This document shows positions 48,906-57,182 of a stretch of DNA of 64,000 nt, in pieces. The stretch is from Lawsonibacter asaccharolyticus (lineage in GTDB: Bacteria; Bacillota; Clostridia; Oscillospirales; Oscillospiraceae), in the NCBI GenBank assembly GCA_003112755.1, contig BFBT01000001.1, positions 558,001 to 622,000 on the forward strand, given 5' to 3'. Both the position numbers and the translations under genes were made by a program. Numbering within the stretch: the stretch's first letter is position 1; each line of letters opens with the position of its first letter. The notes under the pieces were generated by a model. That model searched no databases. It was not told the DNA's origin and saw only the letters and a list, made by a program, of their open reading frames with translations.

Positions 48906-48993
48906 GGGTCAGTGCGCGTAGTTGGCGATCGCAGCGGTCTGTAAAACCGTGACATCTGAAACATCGTTGGTTCAATTCCAACCTGACCCACCA
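48906..48993 (+). tRNA. tRNA-Tyr (GTA)
   Basis: Acceptor GGGTCAG/CTGACCC, anticodon loop CTGTAAA, long variable arm of class II Tyr type, discriminator A, encoded CCA. Confidence 0.92.
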
Positions 48994-48998
48994 AAATA

Positions 48999-49030
48999 GA
49001 GGGGTACCCGCTTCTGGGTGCCCCTCTTTC
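48999..49030 (+). terminator. Terminator of the tRNA array
   Basis: GAGGGGTACCC/GGGTGCCCCTC stem followed by TTTC, right after tRNA-Tyr. Confidence 0.75.
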
Positions 49031-49124
49031 ATAATGGTCACATCATTGGCCGGGTGGTCGTAAAACAGTAAAATAAAAAAATGGTGAAAACCTTGAGTTT
49101 TCAAAGGGTGCGGCGTGACTTCGG

Positions 49125-50681
49125 TCACGCCGTTTCCTCTTTCATCAGCTCATTCAGCGGGATGAAGCCCAGCCCATCGTACTGGATGTGAATGTGCTGC
49201 ACACGCTTCCCGCTGGATTTGTCCGGTGCGTCCACATAGATGGCGGACACCAGTTCCCGCAGTGCGTAGCCGTCCAGCTTATCGATGCCCACATACTTGT
49301 GCGCCGTCTGAATGAACTTCTCAACGTTTTCGTTCTGTCGTTCCTGTACTTCAATTTCCTGTCGCAAAGTTACGCACTCGGTCTCCAACTGCTTCTGCTC
49401 CGTTTCATAGGTCAGGCTCAGCATATCGAAGCGCTCATCACTCAGCCGTCCGCAGGCGTTGTCCTCGTAAATCCGGATGAACAGCCGTTTCAGTTCAGCG
49501 ATGCTGTTTTCGTTCCGTTCCAGCCGTTTCCTTCGGATGCGGATCTGCTCACTGCTTTCCAGCCAGAGTTGTTCCTCCATCACTGCACGGAAATGTGCCT
49601 CATGCCGCAGAATGTAGCCCGTCACAGCCTGAATGTGTTTCAGGACTATGTGGCTGAGTAGGGTTTCCCGGATGTAATGAGTACCGCACTTGTCCTTGTG
49701 CTTCTAATGGAGAGAACAGTCAAAGAACGCGCCCTCCGGTCGGTAATTGTTCGTCGCCCCGTAATACAGCTTCTCACCGCAGTCGGCACAGTACACCAGC
49801 CCGGAAAAGATGCTGCTTCGGCCTGTACGGGTCTTGCGATGCCGCTGCTGGCGCACCTGCTGTACCTTCTCAAACACGGCTTCCTCGATGATGGCCTCAT
49901 GTGTATTGGGGAAGATGGCTTGCTTCTCAAGGGGATTGTCCCGCTGCTTCTTGTCCCAGATGGAGTTGGTATAGGTCTTGAAGTTCACCGTACAGCCCGT
50001 GTACTCCCGCCGTTCCAGAATCGCCACAACGGTACTGCTGTGCCAGTCGCAGGGGTCCTCCGGTTTCTTGTTTGGGGTCTTGATGCCCTGCAAGGCCCTG
50101 TATGCGCTGGGCGTTAGCACCTTGTCCGCTTTCAGTTGGTTGGTGATCTGCATGGGACCACGGCCCTTCATACACAGGTCGAAGATGCGTTTCACCACAT
50201 CAGCGGCTACCGGGTCAACCACCCAGCGGCGGGGGTTCTCCAGTTCTTTTACATAGCCATAGGGCACATTGGTGGTCAGGGGTACGCCTCGCTCACCCTT
50301 GGCTTTCTGGACGGCTCTGATCTTGCGGCTGGTGTCCCGGGCATAGAACTCGTTGAACCAGTTTTTGATGCCCGCAAAATCGTTGTCCACACGGTTAGGG
50401 TCAATGGTGTCGTAGTTGTCGTTGATGGCGATGAAACGAACACCGTTCTGCGGAAAGGTGAAGTTGGTGTAAAGCCCGGTCAGCGCGGAGTTGCGGCCCA
50501 GTCTGGAAAGGTCTTTGGCGATCGCCACGGCCACCCGTCCCGCCTCGATTTCGGCCAGCATGGCCTGAAAGCCGGGACGGTCATAGGTCACACCGCTTAC
50601 ACCGTCATCCACGAAAAAGGTTGGGTTGGGGAAGTGATGCTCCCTGGCATACTGCAAAAGCATGGCCTTCTGAGACGAGAT
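49125..50681 (-). pseudogene. Decayed large serine recombinase
   Basis: Reads as one TnpX-like recombinase (VDDGVSGVTYDRPGFQAML, AKDLSRLGRNS, NVPYGYVKE, zinc ribbon YCADCGEKL...CSLH, then coiled coil) but has an in-frame TAG at 49704-49706 after CSLH. Upstream of ISSQKAMLLQYARE the frame breaks into unrelated DNA, so the ~30 N-terminal residues with the catalytic serine are missing. The stop codon lies in a GGCGTGAC/GTCACGCC hairpin with a TTCG-type loop. A relic of another element insertion, different from the three at 13.7-18.6 kb. Confidence 0.88.
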
Positions 50682-50737
50682 TTGTCAAGGTTATTTTCTC
50701 CCGCTGAATACAAATGTCCAACTTTACTGTGAATAGC

Positions 50738-50956
50738 TCAGATATAATAAACACAGAGCCGCAGAATGGCCAGGGTTGCCATCACCGCCGCAATGATTAG
50801 GATGGTGTTTCGGTTTTCTCCGGCCACTCCGATGTCAATCATACTGGCCAGGGCAGTAGGCAGCAGCATGGCTGTCACAGCGGAGAGCAGCATCAGCGCC
50901 AAGAGGGCGGCCACATGCTTTCCGCTGAGTTTTACACGGGAAAAAATCGTACCCAT
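50738..50956 (-). pseudogene. N-terminal stub of an ABC transporter permease
   Basis: 72 residues from MGTIFSRVKLSGKHV (AAAGGA upstream): the first two membrane helices of a fused ABC exporter (VAALLALMLLSAVTAMLLPTALASMIDIGV, ILIIAAVMATLAILRLCVYYI) followed at once by a stop and unrelated sequence. Diverges from the TetR gene, as exporters often do, so the two may once have been a regulated pair. Confidence 0.75.
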
Positions 50957-50992
50957 AGTTTTCCTTTCTGCTCGTCGTACTCGCATTTTAGC

Positions 50993-51021
50993 TTGACAGG
51001 GCAAATAGCAAATGATAGTAT
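50993..51021 (+). promoter_or_regulatory. Promoter and operator of the TetR operon
   Basis: TTGACA (50993-50998), 17-bp spacer, TAGTAT (51016-51021). GATAGTAT occurs at 51014 and 51032, and CATAG-ATG-CTATG forms an inverted repeat just downstream, likely TetR sites. Confidence 0.7.
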
Positions 51022-51147
51022 AAATGAAACGATAGTATCATAGATGCTATGAATATCACAGAAGCAGGCGTTGTCAATAGTCCGAGCGAAAGTGGAACAA
51101 ATGACAATCCTTGTTTCAATGATACGCAATTAAAGGAGACGTTTCTT

Positions 51148-51675
51148 ATGCGAAGGACAACGGCTACAACAGACTATCTGAAAGAATGTATGGGTACAGC
51201 GTTGCTGGAACTAATGAAAGAAAAACCCATTGAAAAAATCAGTATTGAGGAGATGACTGCCAAGGCAGATGTAGGTCGCTCCACTTATTTCCGTTATTTC
51301 AAAAGTAAAGATGAAGTTCTGTCTTTCAAAATCACATGTCTGTGGAAGCGCTTTTCCGACGAACACGGTGCTACCAACTTCGCCACTGGTAGTTATGACG
51401 GCATCAGGCTGTTTTTTGAATTTTGCCTTTCCACTCGTCCTATTTGTGATCTGCTCTACTCAGCTGATCGCCAATATGTGATTCTAAACTTCTATTTACA
51501 AGAAGCGGCATCCATTGTCGCTAATGCCGATGCCAAAACGCACTACTTTATCCAATTTATTACATATGGATTGTTTGGGCTTATGAATGCGTGGGTATTA
51601 CGAGGCTATAAAGAAACCCCACAGGAAATGGCACAAATAGTTTGCGATTGGGAAGCATCTTCGGAGGAGAAATAA
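51148..51675 (+). CDS. TetR-family regulator
   Basis: 175 residues from ATG 51148, after AAAGGAGACG. HTH (EKISIEEMTAKADVGRSTYFRYFKSKDEVLSF) and an all-helical ligand domain. Sits 19 bases before the cardiolipin synthase gene, so it probably represses the lipid operon and the divergent transporter remnant. Codon use is AT-richer than the core chromosome. Confidence 0.88.
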   Translation: MRRTTATTDYLKECMGTALLELMKEKPIEKISIEEMTAKADVGRSTYFRYFKSKDEVLSFKITCLWKRFSDEHGATNFATGSYDGIRLFFEFCLSTRPICDLLYSADRQYVILNFYLQEAASIVANADAKTHYFIQFITYGLFGLMNAWVLRGYKETPQEMAQIVCDWEASSEEK

Positions 51676-51694
51676 CATAGAGGGGGGTAAACAT

Positions 51695-53212
51695 ATGGGA
51701 AAAATCATTCGACGCATTCTAACAATTATTCCAGCGGTGGCTTTACAATCGCTCTGGCTTTTGCTGTTGATGAAATGGCTGACCCCTTACGCACCGATTA
51801 TTGTGTCACTGCTTTCCGTTGCAGCGTTTTTCTTGGTGGTATTTATTATTATAAAGAGAGATGAAACCGCTTATAAATTGCTTTGGCTGCTGGTTATTCT
51901 GTCACTACCTTTGGTAGGAGCGTTACTATATCTGCTCTTTGGAAATAAACGGACGGCCCGCCCTCTAAAAAGGCGCTTGCAGCAAGTTCAAAAGAGTTGC
52001 AATCCGCAGCCTCTTCCAATAAAAGAAGCGCCCTTTGACGGCGAAAAACGCATGGGGCAAACAGTGCGGTGGCTGGAAGAAAAAACGCAATATCCGATGT
52101 GTGCAGTTGAGCAGGTTCGTTACTATCCGTTGGGCGATAATATGTTCCCTGATATGCTTGCCGATTTGAAAAATGCAAGAAACTCGATTTACGTAGAATA
52201 CTTCATTATTGAGCCGGGGCATATGTGGGACGCAATCGTGAACGAACTGGAAGTAAAAATGGAGCAGGGCGTTGATGTACGTGTGATATACGATGATCTT
52301 GGCAGTATTTCTTCGTTCAATTTCAGTAATGTCCGTGAACTGAAAAAGAAAGGCATTCCATGTATTCCTTTTAATCCTTTCCTTGCCTTAAAAGGAACTG
52401 CAAACTATCGCGATCATCGCAAAATGCTGATTATTGACAACGAAGTTGCTTATAGCGGAGGTATCAACTTATCAGATCGGTATATCAATTTGGAACATCC
52501 CTATGGACACTGGAAGGACACAGGCTTTCGGATTACTGGTGAGCCAGTAAAAAATTTTACCCATATGTTCTTGACCTTTTGGAACGCATTTTCGCTGGAA
52601 AAAGAAGCAGGACAGCTTGCAATGCCCACATATCCCAAAAGGTATCCTGCGCCGCCGCACACATTTGATGGTTATGTGCTTAGTTACTACGATTCGCCCC
52701 TTAACCATGAAGCTACCAGTAATCAGCTCTTTATTGACTTGCTTTCTCAAAGCACGGATTACGCATGGTTTTTTACACCGTATCTTATGCTTGGCGATGA
52801 CTTGATGGATGCAATGATTTCCGCTGCTCAACGTGGTGTAGACGTGCGGATCATTATGCCCGGCATCCCTGATAAGAAGCTGATTTTCCGTATGTCTCGG
52901 AGCTTTTATCAGGTGTTGCTGACTGGCGGCATCAAGATTTATGAGTATACTCCCGGCTTCGTTCATGCAAAGAGCTTTGTATCAGACGACAAAGTTGCGA
53001 CGATAGGAACTGTCAATCTGGACTACCGCAGTCTCTTTCTCCACTTTGAAAACAATTCGTTCTTTTATCGTTCCAGTATTATTGCAGCAATAAAGGATGA
53101 TTTCATCGCTACACAGGCAAAATGTAAAGAGGTAAAGCCCTATGATATGAAACATTATTCGCGCCGCTGGGTCGTAGATGGTGTCCTTCGTATTTTCGCA
53201 CCGCTATGTTGA
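51695..53212 (+). CDS. cls: Cardiolipin synthase (phospholipase D family)
   Basis: Joins two phosphatidylglycerols, or PG with another lipid, at the membrane. 505 residues: two N-terminal membrane helices, a PLDc_N segment (LLWLLVILSLPLVGALLYLLFGN) and two HKD motifs, RDHRKMLIIDN and HAKSFVSDD with the expected downstream GTVNLDYRS. GGGGGG seven bases before ATG. First enzyme of a five-gene lipid operon. Confidence 0.93.
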   Translation: MGKIIRRILTIIPAVALQSLWLLLLMKWLTPYAPIIVSLLSVAAFFLVVFIIIKRDETAYKLLWLLVILSLPLVGALLYLLFGNKRTARPLKRRLQQVQKSCNPQPLPIKEAPFDGEKRMGQTVRWLEEKTQYPMCAVEQVRYYPLGDNMFPDMLADLKNARNSIYVEYFIIEPGHMWDAIVNELEVKMEQGVDVRVIYDDLGSISSFNFSNVRELKKKGIPCIPFNPFLALKGTANYRDHRKMLIIDNEVAYSGGINLSDRYINLEHPYGHWKDTGFRITGEPVKNFTHMFLTFWNAFSLEKEAGQLAMPTYPKRYPAPPHTFDGYVLSYYDSPLNHEATSNQLFIDLLSQSTDYAWFFTPYLMLGDDLMDAMISAAQRGVDVRIIMPGIPDKKLIFRMSRSFYQVLLTGGIKIYEYTPGFVHAKSFVSDDKVATIGTVNLDYRSLFLHFENNSFFYRSSIIAAIKDDFIATQAKCKEVKPYDMKHYSRRWVVDGVLRIFAPLC

Positions 53213-53219
53213 GGTTTTT

Positions 53220-53681
53220 ATGAAGCATTTTCTTATGTGTCTGCTATATATCGCGGCGTTAGGGGTTCTCTCCTTTGTAGTGGGGCGCTTGATCCCGAAG
53301 CATTGGTTTCACGCCGATCGTTTTCCTTGGGTCTGCCACCCGGCAGAGCAAAAACTATGGAAGCGGCTTCATGTTCGGAAATGGCAGGCAAAGATCCCCG
53401 ATATGAGCCGCATATTCGTTAAAATCATGCCGGAAAAGAAACTGACAAAGGAAAACTATGAGAACTTGCCGCGCATGATAGAAGAAACTTGCGTGGCAGA
53501 GTGGACACATATTCTGTTGTCTATCGCCGGTCTTGGACTGCTGAAAATATGGTCCGGTGTTGGCGGGGTATGTATAACGATTATCTACATTGTGCTGGGT
53601 AATTTGCCGTTTATTGTTGTCCAGCGCTATAATCGCCCACGCCTGCAAAAGCTGTTTGCTATGCAGCAAAGGAAAAAATAG
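53220..53681 (+). CDS. CrtO-type glycosyl-lipid acyltransferase-like membrane protein
   Basis: 153 residues from ATG 53220 (TGAGG upstream); an earlier in-frame codon lies in cls. Membrane helices at ~5-22 and ~105-140 flank a conserved block (LIPKHWFHADRFPW, EQKLWKRLHVRKWQAKIPDMSRIF, LPRMIEETCVAEWTHILL). This resembles glycosyl-4,4'-diaponeurosporenoate acyltransferase of staphyloxanthin synthesis. No carotenoid genes are nearby, so it may acylate the glycolipid made by the next gene. Function is inference. Confidence 0.65.
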   Translation: MKHFLMCLLYIAALGVLSFVVGRLIPKHWFHADRFPWVCHPAEQKLWKRLHVRKWQAKIPDMSRIFVKIMPEKKLTKENYENLPRMIEETCVAEWTHILLSIAGLGLLKIWSGVGGVCITIIYIVLGNLPFIVVQRYNRPRLQKLFAMQQRKK

Positions 53682-53690
53682 GAGATTCAA

Positions 53691-54809
53691 ATGCAAACAC
53701 TAATTCTAAGCTGCAACACTGGCGCAGGGCATAACTCCTGTGCGCAAGCAGTTCAGGAAGCCTACCACTCTCGCGGAGAAATCTGCAATATTACAGATTC
53801 TTTGCAGTTTATTTCAGAAAAAGCATCCACGTTTATTTCTAATTGGCATACCCGAATTTACCGCCATGCTCCAAGGCTTTTTGATGCTGGGTATCAGCGT
53901 GCGGAATCTCACGAAGATATTTTTTGTGAGGGAACGCCGATCTATAAGCTACTTTCCTCCGGCGCAGAGCGGATGTATCAATACATCCGCTCTGCAGGCT
54001 ACGATAATATTATCTGTACTCATGTATTCCCAGCCTTGGCGTTGACAGAAATGCGCCGACAGCACCCATGCTTACAGCTTGTAACGAGCCACATTTCTAC
54101 AGACTATACCTGCGCTCCCTGCACAGCGGATTCTGCGCTGGACTGGTATTTCATTCCGTCCACTTCGCTGTTAGGTGAGTTTGAGCAATGTGGACTTCAA
54201 CCTCAAAAGCTGATCGCCAGTGGAATCCCTGTGCGGCAGCAATTCTACCAGCGTGTGTCACAAGAAGCAGGAAAAGCCAACGCCGGAATCTCTCCTGCTC
54301 ATCAGCATATTTTAATGATGTGCGGTAGCATGGGCTGCGGTCCAATGGAGGAGATTATATCGTATCTCTGCCCTTACCTCACAACAGAACAAGAACTTAG
54401 TGTTGTATGCGGCACAAATGATGATTTACGCAAAAAACTCCAAAAAAGAACAGAAAAGTATTCTCAAGTTCACGTTCTGGGAACCGTCAATAATGTGCCG
54501 CAGCTCATGCAAGCCTCAGACCTATTCCTGACAAAGCCCGGAGGTCTAAGTACATCTGAGGCAATGGCGGCAGAGTTACCAATGGTGCTTATCGATGCAG
54601 TGGCTGGCTGCGAGACACATAATCTGAATTTTTTTCTGCGTAATGGAATGGCCGTCACAGCCAATACGCCAAAAGCAATCGCAGACACCACAATAAAAAC
54701 GCTAAATGCCCCAGTGCTTCTTTCTAAAATGCGCGCGGCAATGCGGTCGCAGACGGAATGTACGGCAGCCGATAAAATCTATGAATGGATATACAGTCAT
54801 GCAAAGTAA
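53691..54809 (+). CDS. Glycosyltransferase of the MGDG-synthase/UgtP group
   Basis: 372 residues. N-terminal SCNTGAGHNSCAQAV (the GAGH signature of MGDG synthases), VTSHISTDYTCAP, ASGIPVRQQF, and the C-terminal donor site (MMCGSMGCGP, TKPGGLSTSEAMAAELPMVLIDA). It would transfer a sugar to diacylglycerol to make a membrane glycolipid. GGAGATT upstream. Overlaps the next gene. Confidence 0.85.
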   Translation: MQTLILSCNTGAGHNSCAQAVQEAYHSRGEICNITDSLQFISEKASTFISNWHTRIYRHAPRLFDAGYQRAESHEDIFCEGTPIYKLLSSGAERMYQYIRSAGYDNIICTHVFPALALTEMRRQHPCLQLVTSHISTDYTCAPCTADSALDWYFIPSTSLLGEFEQCGLQPQKLIASGIPVRQQFYQRVSQEAGKANAGISPAHQHILMMCGSMGCGPMEEIISYLCPYLTTEQELSVVCGTNDDLRKKLQKRTEKYSQVHVLGTVNNVPQLMQASDLFLTKPGGLSTSEAMAAELPMVLIDAVAGCETHNLNFFLRNGMAVTANTPKAIADTTIKTLNAPVLLSKMRAAMRSQTECTAADKIYEWIYSHAK

Positions 54810-55509
54810 TCATATAAAGCCGGAAGTTAATTACCGTGAGTTCCGCATCCATAAACTTAATACACCTGAATTTTCTCACGTCAGGCTATTGCTTTACTGG
54901 CCAATTTTCGGCTTGCTGTTTTTGTTTCTTGAGCGGTTGCAACCGCAACGAAATTACTATCCCGTCTATTGTGGACTCGATGATATAATACCATTTTGTG
55001 AATGGGCGTTGATTCCGTATCTATTTTGGTTTGTCTTTCTAATCGGTACGTTGGTTTATACTTTTTTCGTCGATGTACCTGCATTTCGGCGTATGATGTA
55101 TTTTGTGATAGTCACCTATACGATCACGGTTTTGATTTACCTGTTCTTTCCAACCTGCCAAAATTTGCGGCCAGAAGCATTTGTACGCAATAATCTACTT
55201 ACACGCTTTATTGAATTATTCTATAGTTTCGATACCAATACAAATGTTTGCCCCTCACTTCATGTAATAGGCTCTGTTGCCGCGATGTTTGGGTTATGGG
55301 ATTGCAAGGCGCTCCAAAGCGTCGGATGGAAAATCGCTGCTACATCAATCGCCGTGTGTATCAGTCTCTCCACCGTTTTTATGAAACAGCATTCTATCAT
55401 GGATGTTCTCGCTGCATTGCCAGTCTGTTTCTTTGGTTGGTGGATTGCCTATAAGATACTCCCAATAATAAAACAAACCGATTTCTTACGAGGATGTAAT
55501 CATGGATAA
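54799..55509 (+). CDS. PAP2-family membrane phosphatase
   Basis: 236 residues (ATG 54799; ATG 54781 is an alternative, both with weak ribosome sites). Six membrane helices. PAP2 motifs: CQNLRPEAF (variant of KxxxxxxRP), PSLHV (variant of PSGH) and STVFMKQHSIMDVLA with the catalytic His. Acts on phosphatidic acid, PGP or undecaprenyl-type phosphates at the outer face; could feed diacylglycerol to the glycosyltransferase. Confidence 0.82.
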   Translation: MQSNHIKPEVNYREFRIHKLNTPEFSHVRLLLYWPIFGLLFLFLERLQPQRNYYPVYCGLDDIIPFCEWALIPYLFWFVFLIGTLVYTFFVDVPAFRRMMYFVIVTYTITVLIYLFFPTCQNLRPEAFVRNNLLTRFIELFYSFDTNTNVCPSLHVIGSVAAMFGLWDCKALQSVGWKIAATSIAVCISLSTVFMKQHSIMDVLAALPVCFFGWWIAYKILPIIKQTDFLRGCNHG

Positions 55510-56656
55510 ATCCTACAAAAAGCCGCTTCTACTAATCACGTTTGGGGTGATCTTATTTGCGGCATTCAACAATCTAAACTATGTTGCCAACTTTCTAAAA
55601 TCGTGTATTGGCTTGCTCGCTCCGATTTTATCAGGCCTTTTGCTGGCCTTTGTTCTGAGTGTACCCGTGCGCGGACTGGCAAAGAGGCTTCGACGAAAGC
55701 TGACTAAAGCTACAGATCGGCAAATAGACATGATAAGCCTGTTACTGACGCTGATATGTGTTATTGCGATTATTGCTCTTCTGTGTGTAATTGCGATTCC
55801 ACAGCTCACTGCATCTGTAAAAAGCATTGCTGCTCTTGTTCAAGAAAAATGGCCTGACTGGGTCGGCTTATTGCAAAGATACGGCATTGACACAGAGAAA
55901 CTGTCGGCACATTTTGCTGCGCTCGATTGGAAATCTATTCTGCAAAGCATTTCGAGCGAAATGAACACAGTGATTTCCTCAGTTGCCAATGTTGCTGGCT
56001 CTACGGTATCTGCGATTGCTGATGTTGCAATTTCACTTGTGATCACATTCTATGTGCTAATTGGATGGCGTGAATTGAGCAGTCAAAGCAAACGGGCACT
56101 GTATGCCTACTGTAAGGAATCCGTTGCAGATAGAATTTGCCATATTTCGAAACTTGCACATGACACCTATGCGAAGTTTCTTTCTGGTCAGTGTGTCGAG
56201 GTTATGATTCTTGGAACATTGATCTTTCTTTCGTTTTCTGTTGCAGGGATTCCATATGCGGGGCTAACAGCCGTTTTAACTGCCGCCTTTGCATTCGTTC
56301 CTTATATTGGAGGATTTCTCTCCTGCGCTTTCGGCATTTTATTTACTTTATTGGCGGCTCCGAACAAGGCGCTCCTATGCTTGATCGTCTATCAGGCAAC
56401 TCAGTTTGTTGAAAATCAGTTCATCTATCCGCACGTCGTGGGAAACAGTGTAGGGCTATCCCCGTTCTGGACGTTGTTGGCGGTTTTGCTGGGCGGTAAA
56501 CTGTTCGGTGTCCTTGGCATGATCTTCTTTATTCCGTTAATGGCTCTTGTATCTCAGCTTCTACACGAATCAATCGAACGGCGGCTGCATACCCGCAAAC
56601 CGGAGCTGTCCAATGTACAAAGCAACTCAGACGAGAATACAGACATATCTCAATGA
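55502..56656 (+). CDS. AI-2E family transporter
   Basis: 384 residues with eight membrane helices and the family pattern (LLAPILSGLLLAFVLSVPVR, FVPYIGGFLSCAFGILFTLL, NQFIYPHVVGNSVGLSPFWTLLAVLLGGKLFGVLGMIFFIPL). Members export AI-2 or act in Na+/H+ exchange; in lipid operons they may move lipid precursors. AGGATG ribosome site; overlaps PAP2 by eight bases. The last ~20 residues (SNVQSNSDENTDISQ) are encoded in DNA that reads as RelA in another frame, so the true end was probably lost at a junction. Confidence 0.85.
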   Translation: MDKSYKKPLLLITFGVILFAAFNNLNYVANFLKSCIGLLAPILSGLLLAFVLSVPVRGLAKRLRRKLTKATDRQIDMISLLLTLICVIAIIALLCVIAIPQLTASVKSIAALVQEKWPDWVGLLQRYGIDTEKLSAHFAALDWKSILQSISSEMNTVISSVANVAGSTVSAIADVAISLVITFYVLIGWRELSSQSKRALYAYCKESVADRICHISKLAHDTYAKFLSGQCVEVMILGTLIFLSFSVAGIPYAGLTAVLTAAFAFVPYIGGFLSCAFGILFTLLAAPNKALLCLIVYQATQFVENQFIYPHVVGNSVGLSPFWTLLAVLLGGKLFGVLGMIFFIPLMALVSQLLHESIERRLHTRKPELSNVQSNSDENTDISQ

Positions 56657-57149
56657 TGTAGCAGGCGTTCGAATAGTTTGTGCGTTTATTGACGATAATC
56701 GTCTGGATGAACAGATCCGCCAGGCAGTTCTTTCATTGGAAACAAAATGGACAGAAAAAGAAATTGGTTTTCAGGTAGAATTGGAGGAAGTTAAATATAC
56801 TGCGAATGAAGGACTTTTTATGCATATCTGGATAAATCTTTTAGATAATGCGATTAAGTTCAGCCCTTCAAAGGGGACAATTACGATGTTTCTGAAACAA
56901 GAACAGGATTCTGTTAAGTTCATTCTGGAAGATGAAGGACCAGGAATAGAGGATGATGTAAAATCCAGAATATTTGACAAGTTCTATCAGGTAGATGGAT
57001 CTCATAAAGCAGAAGGAAATGGCCTAGGTCTTGCACTTGTAAAACGGATTGTAGATAGTGCCGGAGGAACAATCAAAGCAGAAAACCGTGAATATGGTGG
57101 ATGCAGATTTGTTATAGAGCTGCCAAAGCAGAAAGATGAGATTATCTAG
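56613..57149 (+). pseudogene. Chimera: RelA fragment fused to histidine-kinase ATPase domain
   Basis: Frame starts with ~26 residues of a GTP pyrophosphokinase (TRIQTYLNDVAGVRIVCAFIDD) and then at about 56,695 switches to the C-terminal part of a histidine kinase (DEQIRQAVLSLETKWTEKEIGF, NLLDNAIKFSP, DEGPGIED, GNGLGLALVKRIVDSAGG). The kinase lacks its sensor and phospho-His. Two truncated genes joined at a recombination junction; base composition falls from here on. Confidence 0.7.
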
Positions 57150-57182
57150 TTTTAAGATAAATTAGAAGATGGGAGTATTTAT

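Larger units (their letters stand above)
13650..49125. mobile_element. Candidate integrative element with three large serine recombinases
   Basis: Defined at the left by the recombinase cluster and broken gene. It contains a leftward replication/recombination operon, ImmA/ImmR-like control, ParM/ParR partition, several resolvase-family genes and a tRNA array. The right edge is tentative: it may be near 45.5 kb, where base composition dips before hsp20, near 49.1 kb after the tRNA array, or beyond. No structural phage genes, relaxase or secretion genes are in the window, so it could be a phage-plasmid-like or mobilizable island. Confidence 0.55.

Noticed and set aside
48327..48993. Host rRNA-linked tRNA cluster
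   Set aside because: No 5S, 16S or 23S sequence nearby, and several tRNAs have unusual positions; still possible, hence only moderate confidence.
13650..49125. Complete prophage
   Set aside because: ArpU-like and sigma-like regulators are present, but no terminase, portal, capsid, tail, holin or lysin genes are in the window.
13650..49125. Conjugative element (ICE)
   Set aside because: The ImmA/ImmR pair suggests it, but no relaxase, coupling protein or type IV secretion gene was found.
13650..50690. Shared TGTCAAG at about 13,650 and 50,685 as an att core
   Set aside because: Seven bases of identity with no extension is expected by chance; flanks do not match.
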